Source of the DNA: JAADHI01 sp964451325 | GTDB lineage: Bacteria > Nitrospirota > Nitrospiria > SBBL01 > JAADHI01 | Length of the DNA: 64,000 nucleotides | Reading direction: 5' to 3' | Assembly (NCBI GenBank): GCA_964451325.1 | Contig: CAYVHO010000011.1 | Span: forward strand, 1-64,000 | Shown: one piece after another, positions 16,098-25,346 of the stretch | Layout: each line of letters starts with the position of its first letter | How positions within the stretch are numbered: position 1 is the stretch's first letter | Position numbers and translations under genes: made by a program | Notes under the pieces: model-generated | What the model saw: the letters and a program-made list of their open reading frames with translations, nothing else | Database searches by the model: none | What the model was told of the DNA's origin: nothing

Positions 16098-17297
16098 ATG
16101 TCCACAGTAACACAGCATAAACCCGGTAAAAAATCGCCCCGTATCATGATCATCGCCGGAGAGGCCTCGGGTGATTTACATGGTGGCGGGCTGGCTAAAG
16201 CACTTTTGCAACAAAACCCTTCCACTCAACTCATTGGTTTTGGTGGCACAGCCATGCAAAAGGCCGGGGTTGATATCCGTTATGACATCAAAAAACTCGG
16301 CATTGTGGGCTTGATCGAGATCCTATTTCACCTGCCTGTTATTTGGGAGGCCTATCAGTATGCGCTCAACTTACTGAAAGACAAGGTCGACCTGCTCGTC
16401 CTCATTGACTTCTCAGGCTTTAATCTGCGTGTGGCAAAGGCCGCAAAAAAGATCGGGCTTCCCGTGGTTTATTATGTGAGTCCACAAGTCTGGGCCTGGC
16501 GGGCGGGACGCGTCAAAACCATCGCAAAATACGTCGATCAGATGATCGTCATTCTGCCCTTTGAGAAAAAAATCTACGACCACGCCCATGTTCCCTGTGA
16601 ATTTGTGGGGCATCCGCTTTTGGATGAATTGGCCGACATCAAAAAGACCGGGAAAGAGATCAAAAAAAACAATGACGGGAAAACACCCACCATTGCCCTG
16701 CTTCCGGGTAGTCGAAAACGTGAAGTGCTTTCGCTATTACCCCCCATGCTCGCAGCCCTTGAACAAATGCAGGAAGCCTTCCCTGGACTTCAAGCTTTAA
16801 TTCCCGTGGCTTCTTCTTTGCCCGCCGAACTTATTCCTGAGTTGACGGCAGGATCCCCTTTGCCCATAACCTTAGTTCAAGGCAGTGTTTATGATGTGCT
16901 TTTTCAAGCGGATGTGGCAGTCATCACCTCAGGCACCGCAACACTACAAGGGGCTTTGGCCAATATTCCCATGATCATCGTGTACAAACTCTCGCGAATC
17001 AGCTACATTCTGGCTAGATACTTAATCCATATTCAATCCATGAGCCTTGCAAACATCGTCGCAGATAAACCTTTTATTCCAGAACTCGTTCAAGAACATG
17101 TTTCGGCCACACGGATTTCAAGCGAGATACGACATTTGTTAACAGATAAAGACGCCTACAAAAAAATGAAAGAAAAACTAAATGACGTTGCAAACCGTCT
17201 CGGCAGTCCTGGGGCCTCGGATCGGGCTGCAAAAATTATCTATCGTGTATTAGACCAACAGATCTCCCCGACAAGCGCTTCAGGGTCATCCGCGTGA
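16098..17297 (+). CDS. lpxB: Lipid-A-disaccharide synthase LpxB
   Basis: A 399-aa GT19 glycosyltransferase joining lipid X and UDP-2,3-diacylglucosamine. Recognisable parts are RIMIIAGEASGDLHGG, the VYYVSPQVWAWRAGR block and the GSRKREV segment opening the C-terminal nucleotide-binding domain, then SGTATLQGAL. It is a peripheral inner-membrane enzyme. There is a basic, disordered N-terminus of about 15 residues and a Ser-rich tail. Its stop overlaps the msbA GTG start. Confidence 0.95.
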   Translation: MSTVTQHKPGKKSPRIMIIAGEASGDLHGGGLAKALLQQNPSTQLIGFGGTAMQKAGVDIRYDIKKLGIVGLIEILFHLPVIWEAYQYALNLLKDKVDLLVLIDFSGFNLRVAKAAKKIGLPVVYYVSPQVWAWRAGRVKTIAKYVDQMIVILPFEKKIYDHAHVPCEFVGHPLLDELADIKKTGKEIKKNNDGKTPTIALLPGSRKREVLSLLPPMLAALEQMQEAFPGLQALIPVASSLPAELIPELTAGSPLPITLVQGSVYDVLFQADVAVITSGTATLQGALANIPMIIVYKLSRISYILARYLIHIQSMSLANIVADKPFIPELVQEHVSATRISSEIRHLLTDKDAYKKMKEKLNDVANRLGSPGASDRAAKIIYRVLDQQISPTSASGSSA

Positions 17298-19057
17298 AAC
17301 TCTATCTCAGACTGCTGGCCTATTTAAAACCCTATCGCTTCTGGCTCTTGGGTTCCGTGCTCTGTGCGGTCGTGGTTTCGGCCATGACGGCCTCTTATGC
17401 CTGGCTGATCAAACCCGTCATAGATGATATTTTTGTGCAAAAAGACCAGGAAATGCTGATGATCGTCCCGATCGCCATCATTGTGGTTTCTTTTTTTAAA
17501 GGTGTTTGCACCTATGGTCAATCCTATATGATGCGTTATGCCGGAAGCTGGATCATCGCCGACCTCAGAAAAGCACTTTATCGACACATGCTTTTATTGC
17601 CCATTGCCTACCACACCCAGCAAGCCACGGGACAACTCATCTCACGCATTGTGCATGATGTACAAGTCATGCAAAATGCCGTTTCGACCGTTATCAAAGA
17701 TCTCTTCCAGCAAACCCTGACACTCATTGCCTTGGTCGGCGTCGTTTTTTACCAGGACTGGCAGCTCGCCCTTTTTGTCTTTTTTGGCATGCCGCTCTTG
17801 ACCCTCCCCATTGTAATGATCGGTAGACGCTTGAGAAAAATTGCTCAAAAAGGACAGGAGCGGGCAGGCGATTTGACAAATATTCTACAAGAGACCTTTT
17901 CAGGAATTCGCATCGTGAAAGCCTTTGGCCGTGAACATTTTGAGGCAGAACGTTTCTCGAAAAAAAATACAAACTATTATAAAACCATCGTGCGTTCCAT
18001 CGCCGTGGGGGAAATTACCTCCCCTTTGATTGAAACCATCTTAAGCTTCGCCATCGGGGCCGTTATCTGGTACGGGGGCTCCCGTGTCATTTCGGATGCC
18101 ATGACACCGGGCACCTTCTTCTCCTTTATGACCGCGGCCTCCATGATGTACAAACCCGTTAAAAGCCTCAGTCAAGCCAACAACAATCTGCAACAGGCCA
18201 TGGCCGCAGCCGAGCGTGTTTTTGGGGTCATGGATCTTAAGAATGAACAGGAGCTGGATTCAGGTAAAAAAGTCCTGCCAAAGTTAAAGGGCTCGGTTGT
18301 TTTTGAGTCTGTGGGTTTTGTCTACGCGAACTCAAAAAGTCCCGCGCTCTTGAATATCCAGCTTGAAGCAAAACCGGGCGACATCATCGCCATCGTTGGA
18401 AGCAGTGGCGCAGGGAAAACGACCTTAATTAACCTATTACCCCGATTTTATGGGGCCACAAGCGGACAAATCTTAATGGATGGCATCCCGACACAAGAGG
18501 TCACGCTCACATCGCTTCGCGCACAAATCGGGATCGTCAGCCAGGAAATCGTTTTATTTGACGAAAGTATCCGCTGGAACATCGCTTATGGAACAGACGG
18601 CGCAAGCGATACTGAAATTGAAGCCGCAGCCGAAGCGGCCTATGCAGACACCTTTATCAAAAAGCTGCCCAAAGGCTATGACACACGTATTGAAAAAGGT
18701 GGGGCCAATTTTTCGGGAGGCGAACGTCAGCGCTTGGCCATCGCCCGGGCACTGCTCAAAAATCCCCCCATCCTGATTTTGGATGAAGCGACATCCGCAC
18801 TCGATACCGAATCTGAATTTATCATTCGCAAGGCTTTGGCCAGTCTAATGAAAAACCGGACGACTTTTGTGATCGCCCATAGACTCTCCACCATTCAACG
18901 GGCAACCTGTATTTGTGTGGTCGACAAAGGCCAGATTGTAGAACGCGGGCGGCACAGCGACCTGATCAAAAAAGATGGACGCTACAAAAAAGTCTATCAA
19001 ATGCAATTTAAAGACATCGAAGGCCTTGCAGAACCTGAGGCCTTGTCTGCCGAATAA
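17294..19057 (+). CDS. msbA: Lipid A export ABC transporter MsbA
   Basis: A 587-aa half-transporter, with six membrane helices over residues 1-310 followed by an ATPase domain. ATP-binding features are IAIVGSSGAGKTTLINLL (Walker A), NFSGGERQRLAIARALL (signature), ILILDEATSALD (Walker B) and an IAHRLSTI H-loop. Homodimers flip core-lipid A to the periplasmic leaflet. Its placement between lpxB and waaA/lpxK supports MsbA over another lipid exporter. The GTG start overlaps the lpxB stop (GTGA). Confidence 0.93.
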   Translation: MKLYLRLLAYLKPYRFWLLGSVLCAVVVSAMTASYAWLIKPVIDDIFVQKDQEMLMIVPIAIIVVSFFKGVCTYGQSYMMRYAGSWIIADLRKALYRHMLLLPIAYHTQQATGQLISRIVHDVQVMQNAVSTVIKDLFQQTLTLIALVGVVFYQDWQLALFVFFGMPLLTLPIVMIGRRLRKIAQKGQERAGDLTNILQETFSGIRIVKAFGREHFEAERFSKKNTNYYKTIVRSIAVGEITSPLIETILSFAIGAVIWYGGSRVISDAMTPGTFFSFMTAASMMYKPVKSLSQANNNLQQAMAAAERVFGVMDLKNEQELDSGKKVLPKLKGSVVFESVGFVYANSKSPALLNIQLEAKPGDIIAIVGSSGAGKTTLINLLPRFYGATSGQILMDGIPTQEVTLTSLRAQIGIVSQEIVLFDESIRWNIAYGTDGASDTEIEAAAEAAYADTFIKKLPKGYDTRIEKGGANFSGGERQRLAIARALLKNPPILILDEATSALDTESEFIIRKALASLMKNRTTFVIAHRLSTIQRATCICVVDKGQIVERGRHSDLIKKDGRYKKVYQMQFKDIEGLAEPEALSAE

Positions 19058-19076
19058 ATGACGCGCTGACAAAAAC

Positions 19077-20399
19077 ATGAAAAAACGATTCTTTTACGGA
19101 TTTTACAACCTCTTTCTTTTAGTCCTCCTTCCCTTTTTTCTCCTTTTTCTTCTGGGTACATATTTAAAAAAGCCCCTCTATCGAGCACATTTTTTTCAAC
19201 GTTTTGGGATTTATCCCCCTGGTTTTTTTTTAAAACTTCGGGATAAAAAAATCATCTGGATTCATGCCTCCTCTGTGGGAGAGATCATGATGTCGCGGCT
19301 TTTTGTGCACCGTTTACGTGCAGGTGATACAAAAGCAGGGATTATTGTCTCCACAATGACACCGACCGGACAAGCCGCGGCACGAGAACACCTTGCAGAC
19401 TGTGTCGATTTATTTATTTATTTTCCTTTTGATTTAGCCTGGATTGTCCCCACGGTTGTTCAAAAAATATCCCCCACATTGTTTATTTTTTTGGAAACAG
19501 AAATCTGGCCCAATTGCCTTAAAACACTGGCAGCACAAAACATTCCCAGCGTCATGGTCAATGGTCGCATTTCAGATAAAAGCTTTCCACGTTACCAAAG
19601 ACTCAAACCCTTTTTAAGACTCACACTTTCAGAGGTTGCCCTTTTTTTGATGCAGTCAGCAGATGATGCAAGGCGCATCATCGCTTTAGGCGCTTCGCCT
19701 GCACAGGTGCAGGAATGTGGCAATATGAAATATGATCAGGCCGCATCCAGTGCCGCATCCCCGGCTGAAAAACCAACAAAAGCAAGACTGGGTTTAAGAA
19801 ACAATATCCCGCTAATGATTGCAGGCAGCACACGCCCCGGAGAAGAAGAAATCATCGTACAGGCCTATAAAAATATGCGTTTGTCTCTGCCCACGCTGGC
19901 ACTTCTGATTGCGCCACGACACCTGAATCGTCTCGAAACAATTGAAAAACAAATCAAAACAAGCGGATATCCGACAATCCGAAAAAGCAGTATTTCCGAC
20001 TCGGGATCAGATGACCCCTCGAAAGATAAGCCTGTAATATTATTGGATACTTTGGGCGAGTTGAATCAGCTCTACACCTTGGGGGATTATATTTTTGTGG
20101 GAGGCAGTCTCGCAAATTTTGGCGGACACAATCCCTTAGAACCCGCCGCCCACAAAAAACCCATTTTTTTTGGCCCGCATATGGAGAACTTTCGCGACAT
20201 TGCAAAGGAACTCATGGATTCTGGTGGCGGCATTTCCGTCACAGACGGAAAACAACTGGGCCAAGCCATGCTTGCGCTCGCTCAAAATCCAGAAGACTAT
20301 AAAAAATGCGCTGAGGCAGCCTATGGCATCGTATTGAAACATCAGGGCGCAGTCACACGTCATCTTGATTGCATCACAAATCTTATGGCAAAACGCTAG
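19077..20399 (+). CDS. waaA: Kdo transferase WaaA (KdtA)
   Basis: A 440-aa GT30 enzyme that adds Kdo to lipid A precursor. The N-terminal membrane anchor (FLLVLLPFFLLFLLGTYL) is followed by WIHASSVGEIMM, the FLETEIWPNCL motif and the C-terminal FVGGSLANFGGHNPLEPAA block, all family hallmarks. Number of Kdo residues transferred (one to three) cannot be read from sequence. Its TAG stop abuts the lpxK ATG with no gap. Confidence 0.95.
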   Translation: MKKRFFYGFYNLFLLVLLPFFLLFLLGTYLKKPLYRAHFFQRFGIYPPGFFLKLRDKKIIWIHASSVGEIMMSRLFVHRLRAGDTKAGIIVSTMTPTGQAAAREHLADCVDLFIYFPFDLAWIVPTVVQKISPTLFIFLETEIWPNCLKTLAAQNIPSVMVNGRISDKSFPRYQRLKPFLRLTLSEVALFLMQSADDARRIIALGASPAQVQECGNMKYDQAASSAASPAEKPTKARLGLRNNIPLMIAGSTRPGEEEIIVQAYKNMRLSLPTLALLIAPRHLNRLETIEKQIKTSGYPTIRKSSISDSGSDDPSKDKPVILLDTLGELNQLYTLGDYIFVGGSLANFGGHNPLEPAAHKKPIFFGPHMENFRDIAKELMDSGGGISVTDGKQLGQAMLALAQNPEDYKKCAEAAYGIVLKHQGAVTRHLDCITNLMAKR

Positions 20400-21488
20400 A
20401 TGACAACACAAAACAAAAAACCCCTGCTGGCCCAACTTTGGGAAGACGATTCAGGAAAGCTTCATTTTCTGCATTTCCCCTTAAAGCTCCTCTCTTGGGT
20501 TTATGCGCTTGTTATTCGTCTACGTGTTTGGCTCTATCAAAAAGGATGGCTTGCTCAAAAACGTGTCTCTTGTCATATTGTGAGTATCGGCAATATCACC
20601 ACAGGCGGCACAGGGAAAACCCCGATAACGCTCTATCTCGCAGAAGAATGGCAAAAAAGAGGCTACAAAGTCGGAATTGTCAGTCGCGGCTATCGCAGGA
20701 AAAATAAGGTTCCGCTTCTGCTCGTCACAGACGGTATAAAAATTTGTGCCTCCCCAGATGTCGTCGGAGATGAGCCTTATCTCATGGCGCAACGGCTTTC
20801 AGATATTCCCATCATGGTTTGTGCAGATCGTTTTGAAGGCTGTGAAACACTCATCCGTCGTTTTGGCCTTGAGGTTATTTTATTAGATGATGCCTTTCAA
20901 CATTTGAAGATGTATCGCGATCAAAATATTCTCATCATTGATGCCACAAACCCCTTTGGTAATGGACACCTGCTCCCGCGCGGCCCTTTGCGAGAACCGC
21001 TCTCGGCAATAAAACGTTCAGATCTGCTCATCTTTTCACGGGTGGAAAAAGAGACCGAAATGCATGCAATGATGCAAGGCGTCGCCCCCTATCAATCACA
21101 GATGCTTCAAAGTTGTTTTGAAACAATCGGCATCATTGATCTAAAAACAGACGAATTTTTTGCGCCTGAGATCTTGAAGGGGAAATCTGTACTGCCTTTT
21201 TGTGGCATTGGCAATCCCGATTCTTTTTTGGCACAACTGAGACGCTTGGGGGCAAATTTAGCCGCGGCTCATATTTTTGAAGACCATTACGATTATAAAA
21301 AAAGCGATTTAGAAAAAATCCAAAAGAGTAAAGATAAAAAAAATGACACTTGGATCGTGACAACAGAAAAAGATGCCGTTAAAATCAAACCCTTAATGAC
21401 GGAGACCTCAAAAGTTTACGCGCTTCGCATCGGCCCGGTTTTTAAAAAGGGAAACAAAGAAACACTTGAACGATTGTTTAAAAAATGA
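20400..21488 (+). CDS. lpxK: Tetraacyldisaccharide 4'-kinase LpxK
   Basis: A 362-aa P-loop kinase that phosphorylates the 4' position of the lipid A disaccharide. An amphipathic N-terminal anchor precedes the Walker A region GNITTGGTGKTPITLYLAE; the VILLDDAFQHLKMYRD segment holds the Walker B/DxD residues and the LPRGPLREPLSAIKRSDLL box is typical. The order waaA-lpxK-lpxL matches the late lipid A steps. The stop overlaps the next ATG (ATGA). Confidence 0.95.
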   Translation: MTTQNKKPLLAQLWEDDSGKLHFLHFPLKLLSWVYALVIRLRVWLYQKGWLAQKRVSCHIVSIGNITTGGTGKTPITLYLAEEWQKRGYKVGIVSRGYRRKNKVPLLLVTDGIKICASPDVVGDEPYLMAQRLSDIPIMVCADRFEGCETLIRRFGLEVILLDDAFQHLKMYRDQNILIIDATNPFGNGHLLPRGPLREPLSAIKRSDLLIFSRVEKETEMHAMMQGVAPYQSQMLQSCFETIGIIDLKTDEFFAPEILKGKSVLPFCGIGNPDSFLAQLRRLGANLAAAHIFEDHYDYKKSDLEKIQKSKDKKNDTWIVTTEKDAVKIKPLMTETSKVYALRIGPVFKKGNKETLERLFKK

Positions 21489-22384
21489 AAAATAGAATTG
21501 AAGTCTTCTTTTTCCTGCTCTTATCCCGTTTTGTCCGTGCCTTGTCTTTTGGTCGAGCCCTTGCACTCGGCGCAGCCTTGGGTCGCCTTTTGCATCGTTT
21601 TGACAAACGACATCGTTTGATCGCCCTTGGAAATTTACGCCCTTCTTTTAAAGATAAAAGCGAAACCGAACTCGAAAAAATCTTGCTCGGTGTCTATGAA
21701 AACATCGGTCGCTCCGGCATTGAAGCCATTCGTCTTGGCAAAATGACCGCAGAACAAATCAGTGCGGGCTGTCAGATTGTTGGACTCGAATATTACAAAG
21801 CGGCCTTAAAAGAAAATAAAGGGGTCATCCTCCTGGGTGCACATTTTGGGAGCTGGGAATGGATTCCGCTCGTCTTGGGTGTGGAAAATGTGCCAATGTA
21901 TGTCATCGTGCGTCCCGTCAATAACCCCCTACTCGACCGAAGACTTCAAGACATGCGAGAGCGTTTTGGCAATGTGGTGCTCAACAAACGTACAGAGACG
22001 GGTGAAATTATCAGCTTACTCAGAAAAGGAAAATCCATTGGTTTTTTGCTGGATCAAGATGTAGGACGTAACAAAGGTATTTTTGTCGATTTTTTTGGAC
22101 GACCCGCGTCAACCAATAAAGCCTTGGCGACCATCGCGCTGCGCACAAAAGCCCCTGTGCTTCCCATGTTTATCGTTCGAAAAAAAGGCGGCCACCAGCT
22201 TATTATTGAAAAACCCATTCCCCTCCCCAAAACAGGTCGACTCAAACAAGATATGATCGAAACCACCACGCTGTTTACAAAAAAAATTGAGTCTTACGTC
22301 CGTCAATATCCCGATCATTGGCTTTGGCTGCATCGCCGCTGGAAAACACAGCCTGAAGACCCAAAACCAAAGAATCTCAATTGA
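21485..22384 (+). CDS. lpxL: Lipid A late acyltransferase (LpxL/HtrB family)
   Basis: A 299-aa membrane-associated acyltransferase adding a secondary acyl chain to Kdo-lipid A. The HX4(D/E) catalytic motif is in ILLGAHFGSWEWIPL, and the second conserved block is KSIGFLLDQDVGRNKGIFVD followed by a CAP-like FFGRPA. Only one late acyltransferase is present here; LpxM is not seen. The end overlaps the next gene, with TTGA at the junction. Confidence 0.9.
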   Translation: MKNRIEVFFFLLLSRFVRALSFGRALALGAALGRLLHRFDKRHRLIALGNLRPSFKDKSETELEKILLGVYENIGRSGIEAIRLGKMTAEQISAGCQIVGLEYYKAALKENKGVILLGAHFGSWEWIPLVLGVENVPMYVIVRPVNNPLLDRRLQDMRERFGNVVLNKRTETGEIISLLRKGKSIGFLLDQDVGRNKGIFVDFFGRPASTNKALATIALRTKAPVLPMFIVRKKGGHQLIIEKPIPLPKTGRLKQDMIETTTLFTKKIESYVRQYPDHWLWLHRRWKTQPEDPKPKNLN

Positions 22385-23994
22385 ATTCCGGACGCATTCA
22401 AAAAATTCTGGTGCGCGCACCCAATTGGATCGGCGATGCCGTGATGGCGACACCCAGCTTAACGGCACTGCGCCGTTTTCATGAAAGCGCAGAAATCGTC
22501 CTGCTCGCCAAACCTCTAGTCGCAGCCCTTTTTGAACAGCATCCCGACATTGATCGCATTATCATTTATGAAGACCCCGGAGGTCACACAGGTCTCTCCG
22601 GCCTCTGGCGTTTGGGTCGCACACTCAAACACGAACAATTTGACCTGGCTTTTTTACTTCAAAATGCACTTGAAGCTGCCCTGCTTGCCTTTTTTGCAGG
22701 GATTACCAATCGTGTCGGTTATGCAAGCGACGGCAGAACACTTCTGCTCACACAAAGCCTGAAAAAGAAAAATCCTGCCCCACATCGAACAGACGCCTAT
22801 CTGGCCCTCATCGGCCTCGTGGATGCCGAAGGGGATAGCATCAATGCCGAAGAGAAACGTCCGCCCTATCTCGTCGTCTCATCAAAAGAGCGGCAGGCGG
22901 CACGTGTCTTTTTGAAATCTTTGGGAATCCCAGATGACGGAAGCCCCTTGATTGGGTTTAACCCCGGCGCGGCCTACGGCACGGCCAAACGCTGGCTGCC
23001 AGAATACTTTGCAGCACTGGCGGATCAGTTGATCGAAAAAAAACAGGCAAATATTCTTATCTTTGGGGCACAATCAGAAATTAGAGTCGCCGAAACAATC
23101 ACAGAACAAATGAAACATACGGCCTTTATCTTATCTGGAAAAACAACGGTTCGACAATTGATGGCCTGTATCAAAACATGTGATCTCTTTATCTCAAATG
23201 ATTCGGGCCCCATGCACCTTGCATCGGCCTTGTCCGTACCTCAGATTGCCCTTTTTGGCCCAACAAATGCCCAGGCCACTTTTTCAGCAGGCCCCCTCGA
23301 TATCATGGTGCAAAACAAGGTGGATTGTGCACCCTGTCGTCATCGCCATTGCCCCATTGACCATCCTTGTATGACTGGACTTTCAGTCGAGACTGTTTTT
23401 GAAGTCGCAGCCCAACAATTGGCTCAGACACAAAAAAAGCAAGCGGCTGTATTTTTAGATCGAGATGGCACCATCAATGACGACACCGGTTATATCGATA
23501 GCATTGACCGTTTTACGCTCTTTCCCGGTGCTGCGGCAGCCATCAGACGATTGAATAAAAAAGGCATGCCCGTTATCCTCATCACGAATCAGTCCGGGGT
23601 AGCCCGTGGATTTTTTTCTGAATCTTTTGTCGATATCTTACACCTGTATTTGCAACGATTGCTGGCAAAAAAAGGGGCCTATTTAGACGAAATCTATACC
23701 TGTCCCCATCACCCGGATTTCAGTATCTGCGATTGCAGAAAACCCTTAGGTGGTATGATTCGACAGGCACTCCTGGATCACAACATTGATTTTACAAGAT
23801 CTTATGTCGTGGGAGATAAAGCCTCGGATATTGGACTCGCCACTGCCCTGGCCCCGAGAGAAATCGCCACCAGCATCCTGGTCAAAACAGGGGAAGGCAC
23901 TCAAACCCTGAAAAAAATAGAACATTCAGAAAAATCCCCCGACAATGTTGCTGAAAATCTCGGAGATGCAGTCGATTGGATTTTAAAACAGTAA
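22381..23994 (+). CDS. waaF/gmhB: Fusion of heptosyltransferase (WaaF-type) and heptose-bisphosphate phosphatase (GmhB)
   Basis: A 537-aa bifunctional protein. Residues 1-340 are a GT9 ADP-heptose:LPS heptosyltransferase II, with ILVRAPNWIGDAVMATPS, FNPGAAYGTAKRWL, FISNDSGPMHLASAL and the cysteine cluster CAPCRHRHCPIDHPCM. Residues 355-537 are a HAD phosphatase of the GmhB type: FLDRDGTINDDTG (Asp360, Asp362), LITNQSGVARG, the zinc-binding CPHHPDFSICDCRKP, and VGDKASDIGLA. It would both supply and use ADP-heptose for inner-core synthesis. The start is TTG 22381 overlapping the lpxL TGA. Confidence 0.92.
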   Translation: MNSGRIQKILVRAPNWIGDAVMATPSLTALRRFHESAEIVLLAKPLVAALFEQHPDIDRIIIYEDPGGHTGLSGLWRLGRTLKHEQFDLAFLLQNALEAALLAFFAGITNRVGYASDGRTLLLTQSLKKKNPAPHRTDAYLALIGLVDAEGDSINAEEKRPPYLVVSSKERQAARVFLKSLGIPDDGSPLIGFNPGAAYGTAKRWLPEYFAALADQLIEKKQANILIFGAQSEIRVAETITEQMKHTAFILSGKTTVRQLMACIKTCDLFISNDSGPMHLASALSVPQIALFGPTNAQATFSAGPLDIMVQNKVDCAPCRHRHCPIDHPCMTGLSVETVFEVAAQQLAQTQKKQAAVFLDRDGTINDDTGYIDSIDRFTLFPGAAAAIRRLNKKGMPVILITNQSGVARGFFSESFVDILHLYLQRLLAKKGAYLDEIYTCPHHPDFSICDCRKPLGGMIRQALLDHNIDFTRSYVVGDKASDIGLATALAPREIATSILVKTGEGTQTLKKIEHSEKSPDNVAENLGDAVDWILKQ

Positions 23995-24025
23995 ATACAG
24001 TAAGATAAAAACGGGAGATCAAAAA

Positions 24026-24193
24026 ATGCCACTCAGTGAAACATTACTCAGCATTCTGGCCTGTCCAAAATGTAAGGGCGACATTCATCTAAATGAAAAA
24101 ACAGACGGCCTGACTTGTCAGGTCTGTCAAGTCGTTTATCCCATCCGTGAAGACATCCCCATTATGCTCATCAATGAAGCCCTGCCTTTATGA
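24026..24193 (+). CDS. Trm112-family zinc-ribbon protein
   Basis: A 55-aa protein: MPLSETLLSILACPKCKGD, then LTCQVCQVVYPIREDIPIML. The CPxCK and CQVC pairs make a zinc ribbon, and the ending matches the Trm112/YcaR family (usual length about 60). YcaR is encoded beside lpxK in E. coli and its role is unclear; eukaryotic Trm112 activates methyltransferases. A GGGAG lies ten bases before the ATG. It is the last gene of the envelope operon. Confidence 0.9.
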   Translation: MPLSETLLSILACPKCKGDIHLNEKTDGLTCQVCQVVYPIREDIPIMLINEALPL

Positions 24194-24203
24194 AAATAAA
24201 GAA

Positions 24204-24231
24204 CGGCATTTCCCTTGTTTAGAAAATGCCG
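24204..24231 (+). terminator. Hairpin closing the envelope operon
   Basis: CGGCATTT (24204-24211) and AAATGCCG (24224-24231) form a perfect 8-bp stem, 10 bp after the last stop. No T run follows, so termination strength is doubtful. Confidence 0.45.
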
Positions 24232-24248
24232 ACTCAGTACCACCATCA

Positions 24249-24277
24249 TTGACTTAGAAAGAACAAGCGCCTAGGAT
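24249..24277 (+). promoter_or_regulatory. Promoter of the small secreted protein gene
   Basis: TTGACT at 24249-24254, a 17-bp spacer and TAGGAT at 24272-24277. A strong ribosome binding site AAGGAGG follows at 24290-24296. Confidence 0.6.
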
Positions 24278-24304
24278 AATCGGAATATAAAGGAGGCAAT
24301 AAAA

Positions 24305-24637
24305 ATGAAACAGATTACGACAATAAAAAAAGGTATTTCGTTTCTGGTGATTTTGGGTCTTTTTGTTTTGGCCCCGGTTTTGGCCTCGGCCTGCTCTAAC
24401 CTCGGCCCGGAAAAACACATGGGTGTTGTCTTAAGTGTGGACCCCATTAAGCGGACAATGACCTTGATGGATGCCGAAACACAGAAACCCCTTCTTTTTG
24501 TGATGGATGAAGCACTGCTCAAAAAGATTCATGTCAACGACCGCATTGTCATCCGCTTTCAAAAGAAACAAGAACAATTGATTGCAAAAGATCTTGAAGT
24601 GCATGCCTCAAAAAAAGGCGTATCTTTTCACGGATAA
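24305..24637 (+). CDS. Small secreted protein with an OB-like domain
   Basis: A 110-aa protein with a signal peptide (ISFLVILGLFVLAPVLASA, then Cys30). The mature domain, GVVLSVDPIKRTMTLMDAET with NDRIVIRF and LIAKDLEV, has the short strand pattern of CusF/DUF5666-like OB-fold proteins, some of which bind copper; the Met/His copper ligands of CusF are not evident. The single Cys after the signal region raises lipoprotein attachment, though the lipobox (ASAC) is poor. It has its own promoter and a consensus ribosome binding site. Role unknown. Confidence 0.6.
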   Translation: MKQITTIKKGISFLVILGLFVLAPVLASACSNLGPEKHMGVVLSVDPIKRTMTLMDAETQKPLLFVMDEALLKKIHVNDRIVIRFQKKQEQLIAKDLEVHASKKGVSFHG

Positions 24638-24662
24638 AACCTCCGAAGGGGGGATCATTCGG

Positions 24663-25346
24663 TTAAGAGAGCTGTGCAAGACTGTCATCTAAATCGATAA
24701 TCCCCTCTTGTATGCCCTTTAGGGCAGCCTTGGTACGATCATCCACTTTCATTTTTGAAAAAATATTGTGCAGATGATTTTTGATCGTTTTTTCACTTAA
24801 GTCCAGTTCGTTTGCAATTTCTTTGTTCGATTTTCCACCCGCGACCTTTTTTAACACTTCTATTTCTCGATCACTCAGGTGGTATTTGTTTTCCTGTGGT
24901 TTTTCCAGACGACGCATCGGACGTCGTTGTCTCAGCTCGCTCAGTATTTTTTTTGTAATTTGCGGATCGATAATGGATTCACCCCGATACACGGTCATAA
25001 TGGCTTTGACAATGGTTTCGGAATCCGCATCTTTTAACAAATAGCCGTCCACCCCCGCTTGAATCAGCTCAAAAATCGTTGTTTCATCATCGTGCATGGT
25101 CAGCGCAATGATCCCAATTTCGGGGCACTTTTCTTTGATGAGAAGAGTGGCTCGAATACCATTCATTTGTGGCATTGAAATATCCATTAAGATGACATCG
25201 GGTTTTAAATCAGCCGCCATCTGTGTCGCTTCTAATCCATTGGTCGCCTCCCCAATCAGGTCAATGCCAGCCTTCGTTTTCAAAATTGCACCCAAACCTT
25301 CTCGCACAACACGATGATCATCCGTAATTAAAAGTCGAATTTTCAT
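24663..25346 (-). CDS. NarL/FixJ-type response regulator
   Basis: A 227-aa two-component regulator. The receiver domain (residues 1-120) has the acidic pair LLITDDHRVVREGL, phospho-acceptor Asp55 in DVILMDISMPQMNG and the switch Lys in GYLLKD. A linker rich in Arg leads to a LuxR HTH with LSDREIEVLKKVAGGKSNKE. Its ATG overlaps the stop of the histidine kinase gene (ATGA), so the pair are cognate. Targets are unknown; being the last gene of glgX-glgB-kinase-regulator suggests control of glycogen or central carbon storage. Confidence 0.93.
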   Translation of the reverse strand: MKIRLLITDDHRVVREGLGAILKTKAGIDLIGEATNGLEATQMAADLKPDVILMDISMPQMNGIRATLLIKEKCPEIGIIALTMHDDETTIFELIQAGVDGYLLKDADSETIVKAIMTVYRGESIIDPQITKKILSELRQRRPMRRLEKPQENKYHLSDREIEVLKKVAGGKSNKEIANELDLSEKTIKNHLHNIFSKMKVDDRTKAALKGIQEGIIDLDDSLAQLS

